Below are positions 7,842 through 16,837 of a stretch of 45,954 nt of DNA, piece by piece (positions within the stretch are counted from its first letter, which is position 1; each line of letters opens with the position of its first letter). The position numbers were made by a program, and so were the translations under genes. The notes beneath the pieces were generated by a model. That model ran no database searches, was not told the origin of the DNA, and saw only the letters and a list, made by a program, of their open reading frames with translations. This DNA comes from an uncultured Bacteroidales bacterium. GTDB taxonomy: Bacteria; Bacteroidota; Bacteroidia; Bacteroidales; P3. Location: assembly GCA_900317955.1 (NCBI GenBank), contig ONIP01000042.1, forward strand, positions 1 to 45,954. The letters are read 5' to 3'.

Positions 7842-10220
7842 TTAGAAACAGAACTGGATGCCTGCTTCGAAGCGGGGGAGGTTCAGCTTGAAAGCTGTGG
7901 GGCTGGTGGGGTCGGCATCGTAGCTGGTGGAGAAGCCGGTGAGGCGGTAGCGGAGATAAAGGCCGACGGCATCGTAGGAGAAGCGGGTGGTGAGACCGAA
8001 GTTGACTTTGTAGTTGTCCTGATAGCTCGGGTCGTTGATAGATATGGAACCAGCTTTGGCATGGAAGATTTTATTGTAACGAACGGCATATTCGTACCAA
8101 CCATAGGAGACATAGGCACCGAGATCCCAGTGGAGGCCTTTGCCAAACAGGCCGCCGGGGACGAAGCGCACACGCTGGAAGAGTTCGAGGGAGAGTTCGG
8201 TGAAATTGTAGTCTTTGCTTTTAACATCGGCGGTGGCGATGCCGAAAAGGTTGTCGAAACGGTTGGGGGTGTTGGGGTCGAGACTGAAACGAGTGTAACC
8301 GTAGTCGAGACCCAAACCAATACAGTAAGGTTTGGCAAGAGCACGCATTAGACGGACACCAATATGGGTGGCGGGAGACCAGCCTTTGATTTTCTGCTCC
8401 TGCGAAGAGAGGCGGATCATGTCGCCGAGCTGGACATAAAAGTCTCCGCGCCATTTGGAACTGTTGCCGAAAGAGGAAATATCGGACCAGTCGCCTTTCT
8501 TCCATTGCTTGCTAAGTGTGGATGAAATGGTGAAGTTATCGAACTTGGCAGGCATCATTTGGTAGGAGAAGTCAGTGCTGTAGCCGGTGACGAAGAGGCG
8601 CTTGTTCTGGTCGTCAGTGAGGCGGAAACTGGCGGTGTAGCCGTCGAACCAGACATTGAGGGTGCGGCGGTAGAGTTGTTTCTTTTCGAAGGTGATGTAG
8701 GAAGCGGTGTCGATATTTTCAATCTCGATTTGGCGGTAGGCGTCGAGGGTGCCCTGCTCGTTCTGCACATTGCAAAAGAGGGGACGGCTGATCTCGGTGG
8801 GAAGGACGGGGTTGAGGAGATGAACCTCGACCACATCGTCTTTCTCCACGAAACGGAATGAGGGACGGACAGCGGCTTTCTGCCTCTTGTTGCAGAAATA
8901 GGAGGCTTGGGGTACACCGTAGCCGAAGGCATAGTCGAAATAGGGGTAGAGGTCGGCCGACTTCTCAATCTCGTGGAAGAGCTGCATGGCAGTGAGACCG
9001 GGGCATGCCTGCAGGGCGCAAGCGGCGAAACCAGCCACGAGGGGACAAGAGAAGGAGGTGCCATCGACGGCTTGGAATTTCTCGTTGCCTCCGGGGTTGG
9101 CAGCAAAGGCATGGCCGAACGCACAGACATTGGGTTTCAGTTTGCCAGTGGCGCTGGGACCGAAGGAGCTGAAAGAGATGTGGTGGTAGTGCTTGAGGTC
9201 GGCTTCGATACCTCCCACACAGAGGACGCTGTCGGCATCGGCGGGGGTGATGATGGTTTTCCAAGCGGGAGTGGTGGCCTCGTTGCCTGCGGAGTTGCAG
9301 ACCAATATGCCTTTGCGGGCTGCCATGTTGCCGGCTTTGGCCACATAGGAGGTGCCGTCCATTTGCCAGACATCATAGCGCTCCTTGCCGTAGCCGAGGG
9401 AGCTGCTGATAATCTGGGCACCGTTTTTGTCGGCCCATTCCACAGCCTGTGTCCACCATACTTCCTCTTTGAAAGGCTCCAAATCGACCTCGGTACGGGC
9501 AAGGAGGAACTCTGCACCAGTGGCGAGACCAATCTTCTGATTGAAATATGCGATACCAGCGATGCAACTGAGGGTCATGGTGCCGTGGCTGTTCCAGCCA
9601 TAGACATCCTCCTTGTCGTTGCAGAAGTTCCAGGTCTTGATGATTTGGTGGTTGTCGAACAGGTGCTTGAACGCCTGATGGGTATTGACTTTGGGGAAAC
9701 CGCCATCGAGGACGGCAATGCGGACACCCTTGCCGTCGATGCCCAATTTAGCAAATTCTTTACCGCCCATGCGGATGAGCTGGTTGTGGATGGCTTGGTC
9801 GCCAAGCGTCTGATCGGTGATGATGGGTTGGTCGGATTGTAGAGGCAATGCCTTGCACGCGGCTATCTGCATCTCGGAGGCAATGAGATGGGTGTTGCTG
9901 ACAAAAGGCAGCTGCTCGATGCGGCTCATCTGCTCGGGGGTGGCCATGACGGCGATAGCATTGAGCCAGCGGGAGGTACCCACCTCCTCGGTGGCGATGG
10001 CGTTGATTTGCGACACATAGCTGCTGTTGAGCGGGTAGTTGCTGATGTCGTAGAGGTCGGCACCGCATTGGTTGTAACGCTCGATGGCTTTGGCGTCGAA
10101 ATAGGTGTAGGGGTCGAAGGTTGTGCCCTGCTTGTCGGTGAGGAACACCCAGTAGCACGACTGGCTGAAGGCCGGAAGGACGGCCAGGACAGCGATGACA
10201 GTGATAATTAATTTCTTCAT
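7842..10220 (-). CDS. Secreted subtilisin-like S8 protease with C-terminal barrel-like domain
   Basis: I place the functional start at ATG 10220, where a signal peptide begins (MKKLIITVIAVLAVLPAFSQ); this gives 792 aa. The S8 catalytic triad is complete: Asp172 (IAVLDGGFP), His212 (NSHGTM), Ser389 (DGTSFSCPLVAG), with the oxyanion Asn313 (NSAGNE). Residues 20-150 look like a propeptide/prodomain. After the protease domain (to about 450) comes a beta-rich region, and the last 220 residues alternate hydrophobic and aromatic residues and end in Phe (EAGIQFCF), as outer-membrane beta-barrels do. I infer a cell-surface or outer-membrane-anchored protease. The open frame continues upstream without a stop into recO, so the start shown is a choice, not a certainty (see the recO entry). 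Confidence 0.8.
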   Translation of the reverse strand: MKKLIITVIAVLAVLPAFSQSCYWVFLTDKQGTTFDPYTYFDAKAIERYNQCGADLYDISNYPLNSSYVSQINAIATEEVGTSRWLNAIAVMATPEQMSRIEQLPFVSNTHLIASEMQIAACKALPLQSDQPIITDQTLGDQAIHNQLIRMGGKEFAKLGIDGKGVRIAVLDGGFPKVNTHQAFKHLFDNHQIIKTWNFCNDKEDVYGWNSHGTMTLSCIAGIAYFNQKIGLATGAEFLLARTEVDLEPFKEEVWWTQAVEWADKNGAQIISSSLGYGKERYDVWQMDGTSYVAKAGNMAARKGILVCNSAGNEATTPAWKTIITPADADSVLCVGGIEADLKHYHHISFSSFGPSATGKLKPNVCAFGHAFAANPGGNEKFQAVDGTSFSCPLVAGFAACALQACPGLTAMQLFHEIEKSADLYPYFDYAFGYGVPQASYFCNKRQKAAVRPSFRFVEKDDVVEVHLLNPVLPTEISRPLFCNVQNEQGTLDAYRQIEIENIDTASYITFEKKQLYRRTLNVWFDGYTASFRLTDDQNKRLFVTGYSTDFSYQMMPAKFDNFTISSTLSKQWKKGDWSDISSFGNSSKWRGDFYVQLGDMIRLSSQEQKIKGWSPATHIGVRLMRALAKPYCIGLGLDYGYTRFSLDPNTPNRFDNLFGIATADVKSKDYNFTELSLELFQRVRFVPGGLFGKGLHWDLGAYVSYGWYEYAVRYNKIFHAKAGSISINDPSYQDNYKVNFGLTTRFSYDAVGLYLRYRLTGFSTSYDADPTSPTAFKLNLPRFEAGIQFCF

Positions 10221-10973
10221 GGGTTGAGAATGTAATATTTCGTGCGACTTGAAGTTGCGGAACTCGCTGAGATGCATCTGGAAGTATTCGAGCAGTCGGT
10301 TGATGAGCTCGGTGCGCTGAGCAAGGGTTGCCAGTGGAGCGGGGGTGCCATCGTGGAGATGTTGCAGATAGTAATGCAACAGTTGGGAGGTAGAGGGGTC
10401 GAGGGTTTGGTCACCTGCATATTGGAACCGACCGCTGAGCATGTCGAACAGAGGCTCGCGCGAGCAATAGTTGTCCAAAGGCTCTATGCCCAGATGACGC
10501 GAGACGGAGAGCATAAAAAGAATGGGCGACTGGCCGTTGACAGTGGCTGACTGCGAATGAACCATACTGACGACATAGTCGAAAAGGTCGGGCATGGGTT
10601 CTTCCTCACGAAGGGTTTTGTAGAGCAGTTCGGTCATGAAGAATCGCATGGCATGACGAGACATTTCGTCGGCACGGGCGGAGGCCAGGCTCTGTGGTAT
10701 GCCCCGGTGGGGGGCAATCTCTTTAAGATAGTTGATAGAGGTTTTGGGGTTGTTGTAGACCACAAGGTCGAGGTAGCTGAGCGGTTGGAGAAGGTTTTGC
10801 TTGGTACGGCTGCCCCCTTTGCGCACACCCTTGAGGATATAAGAGCGCACACCCAATTGACGGGTGAAGATTTTGGCTATCACCGAGGTCTCGGAGTAGG
10901 CTGTGGTGTGCAGCACAAGGGCGGGAGTGGAGAGTGTGGGAATCAGAAGGCCAAGCGTTAAGGGATTAAACAA
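10221..10973 (-). CDS. recO: DNA repair protein RecO, in frame with the downstream protease
   Basis: About 251 residues match Bacteroidetes RecO: an OB-fold start (PALVLHTTAYSETSVIAKIFTRQLG then SYILKGVRK) and a helical C-terminal domain ending YFQMHLSEFRNFKSHEILHS. RecO loads RecA with RecR at gaps and mediates strand annealing. No stop codon follows: the frame runs through SQP straight into the Met of the protease signal peptide at 10220. Either the RecO stop has been lost, giving a 1,043-aa read-through product, or the protease is started internally. There is no ATG for RecO in frame: TTG at 10973 is the furthest upstream candidate, and family alignment suggests the true start lies within the next 15 codons. 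The porZ stop lies 16 bp upstream, so it is part of the leftward operon. Confidence 0.75.
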
Positions 10974-10989
10974 TCATTTGGGGAGTCTG

Positions 10990-13323
10990 CTACCGGACAA
11001 TCAGGATTTTGGTTACTGAACGCATGTTGCCTGCCGAGTCGGAGGCGAAGACAAAATAGGTGCCGCTGACAACCGGCTGTCCGTTTTGGTTGCAGCCGTT
11101 CCAGACGGCCTGACCGCCGAAAGCCGTGGTGGCGAAGACCACATGACCACGGACGTCGGTGACGTGAACCAGTGCATCGCGTGTGAATCCTTTTATGGCA
11201 ATGGGACCATCATAGCCGGGACGGACGGGGTTGGGGAAGGCATGGATGTCGGCCATGGGCTCGGCGTAGGCCACCGTGGCGGTGGAACGGTAGGACTGGA
11301 GTCCCATGTCGGTGCCGATGAAAACTTCGCCGGTGGAGGGATGGACGGCAAGGGTGAGAATCTTGTCGGACGACAGCGGGCTGTTGGCAGCAGTGAAATG
11401 GTGGATTTGTTCGAGTCCGTTGGCGGAAATGAGGTAGAGTCCGTTGTTGGATGTGCCAACCCACTTGCGGTTGGCACCGTCGACAGCAATGCAGCTGATG
11501 CTCTCGTAGGCCATGAGGTATTCGTTGATGCCGTCCTCGTTGTAGAGGATGTTGCTGCAGTTGACAGGCGAGGTTTCGCCGTTGCCGCCGTTGGCGAAGG
11601 CACGGTAACCGTCGTAGATGACTTTAAGCCCCTTGTCGGTACCAAACCAGATGTCGCCCGAACGGTCTTGGACCAATGCAGTGACGGTGTGGGTTTCCAG
11701 TTTGCTGCCGTTGTTGGGGTTGACAATGGCCATCTTGCCCACGCCGTCGTGGACATAGATTCGATTGGCATTGCCGATAAACCATTTATAGTCGGTGACG
11801 CTGTCCCAGATGAGCTTGTCTATTTCACGTTTGTCGGAGGTTACACCTTGAAACAGGGTACTGATGTCGAAGTTTTTCCAAGAGCCGTCGCGATAGTGAA
11901 CCACCAAGCCACGGTCTACAAGGGAGTTGGTTATCCAGAGATTGCCTTGGGCGTCGTAGGCGAGACCGGAGACACGCAGATGGGAGAAGTCGCCGTTGGT
12001 GAAGGGGATGAGAGCCCCGTCGCTATTGTCACTGGAATAGACAGTTTCTACTATATTATCGCGCACGTCGAGCACTCCGTGTCCCCATGAGGTGGCACTG
12101 AAATGATTACGGTTCTTGGGGTCGACGGCCATATAGAGGACGTCTTGGAAAAAAGGAGTGCTGTCGGTCTTGGTGACCTGAGCCCATTGGCCGTTTTCAT
12201 AAAAAGAGATAGATCCAGGGAGGTGGGCACTCTCGAAAGTTGGCTTTTTGCCACCGGGGCAGAGATAGAGTTTGCTGCTTGTGGCGGAGAGGCTGTAGAC
12301 GTAATCGTCGGAGGCGGGACCTTGGGGCGCATGGCTTTGGGCGGAAGTGCGGTCGGGCGAGAGCCTGACAAGACCCGCCCACGTATGGCCAATCCAAAGG
12401 GAGCCATCGGTATCTATGTCGACATCGTTGGCAGCCATACCATATTTGGGAAGTACATTGATTGTGTCTTCGGGGTCAAGATTAGTGCTATAAAGCTCAA
12501 TGCTGTCGAAACGGTTGACAAGTATGAGTCCGTTGCGGAATATCAGGGATTTGAGAAGGCTTTTGCCCAAAGTGTCCCAGCTGTTATCGCGGACTTGGAC
12601 GTAGACTGTGAGACTGTCGGGGTCTTCGTTACTGGCAGCAGCGATGAGGTTGTTGTGGTACACTTCGAGCATACGGACAGACTGACCTACGGTGGGGGCG
12701 ATGGTGTCGCGTTGCCAGGTCTCATAGATGTGCAGCCGGGGGCTGGTCTTGGGGGCGTACATAAAGCCGTTGCTTGTACCCGCAAAGATGAGACTGTCGT
12801 TGAAGGCTATATCGTAGACAACGTCGGTTTCGCCGTTTGTGCCGAGATAGTAAGTCTCGGTTATTTCGTGTCGGTTGATGTCAACCACGACGATACCAAA
12901 CCCAGTGGCGAGATATGCCTTGGAATCGTTGAAACGGATGTTGTAGACTTTCTTGTCGCCACCGATATTGCCATAACGGATGTCTGCGATATGGTATACC
13001 TGGTCCTTGACAATGAGATCCAGTCCGGAATTGACATAGGCAACGGCGAGGCAGGAAGTAGCAGTGTCGTAGGCGATGGTGCTTATACCTACATCGGAGA
13101 GACCTTTGACCTTTGTGAGGGCGTAAGACGCACTGTCGCTCCGGTTGTAGTAGAACAAAGACATACGGGTGGCAGCGTAGACCCGCGAAGGGGTGACACA
13201 GACTTTGCGGGCACCGACGAAAGAGTTGTGGTCAGCCCACTCGCCTATTGCCGTTTGAGCGACCGGCATGGCACCGGGAGCCAGGGCAAGAAGCAGGGCG
13301 AATAAACGTGCAAGGGTTTTCAT
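10990..13323 (-). CDS. porZ: T9SS-associated beta-propeller protein PorZ
   Basis: The product is 777 aa from ATG 13323, where a signal peptide begins (MKTLARLFALLLALAPGAMP). That start overlaps the mreD stop by 4 nt (ATGA), which favours it over the upstream in-frame ATG at 13371. The mature part begins IGEWADHNSFVGARKVCV and contains the propeller motifs seen in PorZ (GLFYY-type blades, KVKGLSDVGISTIAYD, GLDLI), repeated DIWFGTDKGL- and KWVGTSNNGLYL-like blades, and a C-terminal sorting-type domain (FPNPVRPG...GTYFVFAS...TKILIVR). PorZ works at the cell surface in T9SS cargo attachment, delivering anionic lipopolysaccharide to the sortase PorU. Its presence fits the T9SS cargo proteins elsewhere in the window. 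Confidence 0.85.
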   Translation of the reverse strand: MKTLARLFALLLALAPGAMPVAQTAIGEWADHNSFVGARKVCVTPSRVYAATRMSLFYYNRSDSASYALTKVKGLSDVGISTIAYDTATSCLAVAYVNSGLDLIVKDQVYHIADIRYGNIGGDKKVYNIRFNDSKAYLATGFGIVVVDINRHEITETYYLGTNGETDVVYDIAFNDSLIFAGTSNGFMYAPKTSPRLHIYETWQRDTIAPTVGQSVRMLEVYHNNLIAAASNEDPDSLTVYVQVRDNSWDTLGKSLLKSLIFRNGLILVNRFDSIELYSTNLDPEDTINVLPKYGMAANDVDIDTDGSLWIGHTWAGLVRLSPDRTSAQSHAPQGPASDDYVYSLSATSSKLYLCPGGKKPTFESAHLPGSISFYENGQWAQVTKTDSTPFFQDVLYMAVDPKNRNHFSATSWGHGVLDVRDNIVETVYSSDNSDGALIPFTNGDFSHLRVSGLAYDAQGNLWITNSLVDRGLVVHYRDGSWKNFDISTLFQGVTSDKREIDKLIWDSVTDYKWFIGNANRIYVHDGVGKMAIVNPNNGSKLETHTVTALVQDRSGDIWFGTDKGLKVIYDGYRAFANGGNGETSPVNCSNILYNEDGINEYLMAYESISCIAVDGANRKWVGTSNNGLYLISANGLEQIHHFTAANSPLSSDKILTLAVHPSTGEVFIGTDMGLQSYRSTATVAYAEPMADIHAFPNPVRPGYDGPIAIKGFTRDALVHVTDVRGHVVFATTAFGGQAVWNGCNQNGQPVVSGTYFVFASDSAGNMRSVTKILIVR

Positions 13324-13838
13324 TTCTTTTGCGGTGAGGTCAACAACTGACAGAGCATCATCAAAATCCAAGTCCCGACGGCATCAAGGAGCATGGAAAG
13401 CAGTGTCAACCAGAAGTTGCCGAAACTGAAGGCTTCGAGCAGGCAATAGGTGACGCTGTAGATGGCCGCCATGACAAGCAAATACATGGCGAATGGCTGG
13501 AAGGGGACGGAATGAATGCTGGGGACGTCTATGACAGCCTCGGCAGGGTCGTCGCGGGTCAACATGCGGTTGCCGATAATGGCACGGAAGAAGGCCATCA
13601 TGGTGCAGCTGAACGTATGGAAGCCAGGGATGTTGCAGAAAAGGTCGACAATGGCACCCGCAGCAAAAGCAATGAGCAGCAGAGGGATGTTGCCCAGCCG
13701 GGTGGGGAGCATGAGCACGGCGAGGATATAGATGAAGGAAATCATATAACCTCCGAAACTGACGTAGTTGAGGAGCAGTATTTGCAGTATGATAAGCACT
13801 ACAAACCGGAAAATATTAGAAAAAACCAATTTTGTCAT
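13320..13838 (-). CDS. mreD: Rod shape-determining protein MreD
   Basis: The product is 172 aa of an integral membrane protein with about five hydrophobic helices (for example IFRFVVLIILQILLLNYV, LLLIAFAAGAIVDLF, ALLSMLLDAVG-like C-terminal segments). It carries MreD features such as FGGYMISFIYILAVLMLP near residue 30. MreD works with MreC, MreB, RodA and PBP2 in side-wall peptidoglycan synthesis at the inner membrane. The start overlaps the mreC stop by 4 nt and its stop overlaps porZ by 4 nt. This is tight coupling of shape genes to a secretion gene. Confidence 0.9.
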   Translation of the reverse strand: MTKLVFSNIFRFVVLIILQILLLNYVSFGGYMISFIYILAVLMLPTRLGNIPLLLIAFAAGAIVDLFCNIPGFHTFSCTMMAFFRAIIGNRMLTRDDPAEAVIDVPSIHSVPFQPFAMYLLVMAAIYSVTYCLLEAFSFGNFWLTLLSMLLDAVGTWILMMLCQLLTSPQKK

Positions 13839-14677
13839 TTTTGTTCGTCCTCCATCTGTGTTATGGCAATCAGGGAATCCTGCTCTGCCTTGAAACGGTT
13901 GTCAATAATATAGACGTGGTCCAACTTGGTGAATTCGGTGGCCAGACGCACTTTGATTGTATAGAATCCGCTGCCCGGCTCACTTGAAGTTTCTTCGACA
14001 TAACCTACCATGATACCTTCAGGAAAGTCGTTGGCCATGCCACTGGTGACGATGGTATCGTTGGTAAGGAGTTCATGGGTGGTGGGGATGTCGATCAGGG
14101 TGGCAAAACGGAAATCGCCACCGTTCCATATCAGCGAGCCGTTGGTATTGATACGGCTAATCTTGACGCTGTTACGACTATTGGAATGCAGCACCGGCAT
14201 GATGGTTGCAAAGTTGTCGGTAGTGTTGACCACAACACCGACAATGCCTTGGGGGGAGATAACGGCTTGGTCGAGTTTGATGCCCTGTTTGCGCCCCTTA
14301 TTAATCATAATGTAATTGTCGGGGCGGTTCCACGAGTTCTTCACCACGCGGGCTTCGGTGTAGCTGTACCGTTGCTTGTAGACAGTGTCTTCCTTGACAA
14401 ATTCGCGGAGGTTGTAACTGATATAAGAGGATTCTAATTGAGCCCGCAGTTGGGCATTCTCGGCAGCAAGTAGTTCGTTCTCTCTTCTCAAGCCGAAATA
14501 ATCGCCTACCATGGAGATGGTGCCGTAGCACCTGCCGGCTATGGCGTTGCCGGTCTTTACAATCTTCGAACCTTGATAGTTGCTGTTCTGAGTAATGAAG
14601 ATTATTGCTAATATCTCCAGCAAAAGGAAGACAAAAACATAGTTGTACCGTTTTATAAAAGCCAGTAGTGCGTCCAT
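13835..14677 (-). CDS. mreC: Rod shape-determining protein MreC
   Basis: The product is 280 aa. One N-terminal membrane helix (about 12-29, YVFVFLLLEILAIIFI) precedes a coiled coil (about 55-85, ENELLAAENAQLRAQL) and a beta-rich periplasmic domain with the MreC signature ARVVKNSWNRPDNYIMINKG and GVVVNTTDNFATIMPVLH. MreC forms filaments on the periplasmic face and activates the RodA-PBP2 elongasome. The gene starts 18 bp after gmk and overlaps mreD by 4 nt, so it is part of the same transcript. Confidence 0.92.
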   Translation of the reverse strand: MDALLAFIKRYNYVFVFLLLEILAIIFITQNSNYQGSKIVKTGNAIAGRCYGTISMVGDYFGLRRENELLAAENAQLRAQLESSYISYNLREFVKEDTVYKQRYSYTEARVVKNSWNRPDNYIMINKGRKQGIKLDQAVISPQGIVGVVVNTTDNFATIMPVLHSNSRNSVKISRINTNGSLIWNGGDFRFATLIDIPTTHELLTNDTIVTSGMANDFPEGIMVGYVEETSSEPGSGFYTIKVRLATEFTKLDHVYIIDNRFKAEQDSLIAITQMEDEQK

Positions 14678-14695
14678 TGCTTTAAGTTATGATTA

Positions 14696-15265
14696 TCATC
14701 TGCTGAGATAGTTGTTGATTACCCGTTGGGTCTCGTCAACGGCCTTGTTGAGGTCGCCGTTCAAGATTGTCACGTCAAAGCGGTCGGCCATTTTCAACTC
14801 GGCCGCACTGCGGGCAAGTCGTTTGGAGATGGCCTCTTCGCTCTCGGTACCACGGTTGCGCAACCGCATTTCTAACACCTCGATGCTGGGAGGCATTACG
14901 AAAAGAGCCAATGCTTCGGTGCCAAAGTATTTTTTTATATTCATGCCACCGTTGACATCTACATCGAATATGATGACATGACCATTGTTCCAGATGCGGT
15001 CAATTTCGGATTTGAGGGTGCCGTAGCAGGTGCCTGCATAGACTTCTTCCCATTCTAAGAAATCGCCAGCCTGCACTCTCCGGTTAAACTCCTCGGGCGA
15101 AAGGAAATAGTAGTCGACGCCGTCTTGCTCGCCTTGGCGGGGCGGGCGACTGGTGGCCGAAATAGAAAACTCAAAACAGTCGAAACGTTTCAAGATTTCC
15201 CTGATGATGGTAGTTTTGCCGCTGCCAGAGGGGGCAGAAAACAAGATTGCTTTGCGGTTGTTCAT
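14696..15265 (-). CDS. gmk: Guanylate kinase
   Basis: The product is 189 aa, normal for the family. It phosphorylates GMP to GDP using ATP in the cytoplasm. The P-loop is APSGSGKTT (11-19). The GMP-binding segment follows (SATSRPPRQGEQDGVDYYFLS), with DFLEWEEVYAGTCYGT and the lid-type segment RLRNRGTESEEAISKRL. The gene sits between the Ala/Lys/Glu-repeat gene (85 bp upstream) and mreC (18 bp downstream) in the leftward operon. Confidence 0.95.
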   Translation of the reverse strand: MNNRKAILFSAPSGSGKTTIIREILKRFDCFEFSISATSRPPRQGEQDGVDYYFLSPEEFNRRVQAGDFLEWEEVYAGTCYGTLKSEIDRIWNNGHVIIFDVDVNGGMNIKKYFGTEALALFVMPPSIEVLEMRLRNRGTESEEAISKRLARSAAELKMADRFDVTILNGDLNKAVDETQRVINNYLSR

Positions 15266-15350
15266 GGTGATTACGTTTGGGCGGTGCGGTGAATTTCTAA
15301 ATGATTATATTTCGGTAGTATCTGGGGTGCAGACTATTGGACAGTAACAA

Positions 15351-16436
15351 TTAAAACTTACGGTCGAATATTTTGTAGAAGTTCTTCACGACCAAGGAGT
15401 TCTCATGCCACATGTACTGGGAAGAAACTTCGTTTACATAGGCAAGCGCCTCTTCACGGTCTGTGTAACTGTTGAGCCGCATGATAAAATCGTTGTATGC
15501 CTTCATGTTATTGTGGAAGAGTTCACTCATAAAGCTGAACTTGTCGTTGATGTTGATGATGGTGCGCAGGTCTTCCACCTTCTTGGCATTCACTCTGGTT
15601 TCAAGCTGTTCCTCCACATTGCGGCCGTTCTTGTTCAGCGTATCAGCCAACGTACGCACAGTGGGCTGGGGCTCAACTGGATCACTCTTGAGGTAATCAA
15701 ACAAAGAATTTTCCTGAGGTTTGGGCTTAGCGGACTTAGGTGCAGCCACAGGTTCGTCAATGAACAAGGAATCGTTGGGGTTGCCCTCAATGTTTTCCAT
15801 CATGGGCACCACCACCGGAGGAACTTCAGTGTCGGCAGGTTCGGGGGCAAAGATAGGTTTCAACTCTTCATCGGCAGCCTTCTTTGCAGCCTCTTCATCG
15901 GCTTTACGTTTGGCTTCAGCGGCTTTGCGGGCAGCTTCTTCATCGGCCTTCCGTTTAGCTTCGGCTGCTTTGCGGGCGGCTTCCTCCTCATCGGCTATCC
16001 GTTTGGCTTCGGCGGCTTTACGAGCGGCTTCTTCTTCGGCTTTACGCTGGGCTTCAGCTGCTTTGCGGGCGGCTTCTTCTTCGGCCTTCTGTTTGGCTTC
16101 GGCTGCTTTGCGGGCGGCTTCTTCCTCGGCCTTGCGTTGGGCTTCGGCGGCTTTGCGGGCTGCCTCTTCTTCGGCCTTGCGTTGGGCTTCAGCGGCTTTG
16201 CGGGCTGCCTCTTCTTCGGCTTTACGCTTTGCCTCAACAGCCTTGAGGTCAGGATCGGCAACAGGACGCGGTTCTTCAGCCTCAAGCTGGAGCGCCTCCA
16301 TATAAAGATTTCTTAATTCCTCTAAAATAATATCAATTTCAATCTTAGGGATTGGTCCTTGATTTTGTCTAATGCGAGAAGCTATCAATCCGAGCCTCTC
16401 CATGCCCTCCAGAAGCGAGTTTCCTGTGTTCTTCAT
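15351..16436 (-). CDS. Ala/Lys/Glu-rich tandem-repeat (TolA-like) coiled-coil protein
   Basis: The product is 361 aa with no signal peptide or membrane helix. The N-terminal 60 residues form a small helical domain (GMERLGLIASRIRQNQ, then EIDIILEELRNLYMEAL). Residues of about 68-188 are eight tandem 15-residue repeats of the type EAKRKAEEEAARKAA, a highly charged helix resembling the TolA/IgA-like linkers. One copy has an extra Glu (16 residues). A Pro-rich linker follows, then a conserved-looking C-terminal domain (about 265-361, DKFSFMSELFHNNMKAYNDFI) that ends FYKIFDRKF. I do not know its function; the structure suggests a long rigid spacer between two folded ends. It heads the gmk-mreCD-porZ operon, so a role in the envelope or cell shape is possible. 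Confidence 0.75.
   Translation of the reverse strand: MKNTGNSLLEGMERLGLIASRIRQNQGPIPKIEIDIILEELRNLYMEALQLEAEEPRPVADPDLKAVEAKRKAEEEAARKAAEAQRKAEEEAARKAAEAQRKAEEEAARKAAEAKQKAEEEAARKAAEAQRKAEEEAARKAAEAKRIADEEEAARKAAEAKRKADEEAARKAAEAKRKADEEAAKKAADEELKPIFAPEPADTEVPPVVVPMMENIEGNPNDSLFIDEPVAAPKSAKPKPQENSLFDYLKSDPVEPQPTVRTLADTLNKNGRNVEEQLETRVNAKKVEDLRTIININDKFSFMSELFHNNMKAYNDFIMRLNSYTDREEALAYVNEVSSQYMWHENSLVVKNFYKIFDRKF
15873..16235 (-). repeat. Eight in-frame 45-bp tandem repeats
   Basis: The repeats encode EA(K/Q)RKA(E/D)EEAARKAA, 15 codons per unit. One unit has three extra bases. Units differ at several synonymous positions, so the array is not freshly expanded. Copy number can change without breaking the frame. 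Confidence 0.8.
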
Positions 16437-16837
16437 ACTGATGTGCTTATTTTATTTCTCTGAATACAAAAACATTGCACCAACTCCACTGATGCAAAAC
16501 AATTTGTAAAAATACAAAATAAAATGCAATCATACAATTTTTTTTATCAAGAAAGATTAGCAATGGTTCATTCTTCTTCCGTTAATCTCTTGGCTTAAGA
16601 GTATTGTGATACTTCTTTGCGATGATACTACTTCCATACAGGGTTTGAAAGTATATAGAGCGTATTCTGATTCGAACATAGCCTCTCATACTACGCTGGC
16701 CTAATGCCCCCTACAATTTCATAATAATTACTGATTTACACATGAAAACTGTTGATAAAACGATTTTTTTTTGTATTTTTGGAATTCAATACCCACCAAT
16801 AATTAATCATTAAATTAATTAACATACAACAAGTTAT
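16437..16837. other. Divergent intergenic region with one clear promoter
   Basis: About 400 bp between the leftward operon and the rightward M16 gene. I see no gene or RNA. The part near 16437-16560 is AT-rich and probably holds the leftward operon promoter, but no exact -7 box stands out. The rightward promoter is listed separately. Confidence 0.5.
16752..16781 (+). promoter_or_regulatory. Promoter of the M16 peptidase gene
   Basis: The -7 box TATTTTTG (16774-16781) lies 19 bp after TTG (16752-16754). Both element and spacing fit the Bacteroidetes sigma-ABfr consensus. The leader to the ATG at 16838 is about 50 nt. Confidence 0.65.

Noticed and set aside
7596..12090. Long rightward open frames, some over 300 codons, across 7.6-13.3 kb
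   Set aside because: They are antisense to recO, the S8 protease and porZ, have Gly/Val/Glu-rich low-complexity translations, and none has a family signature. They arise from the C-ending codons of the real genes.
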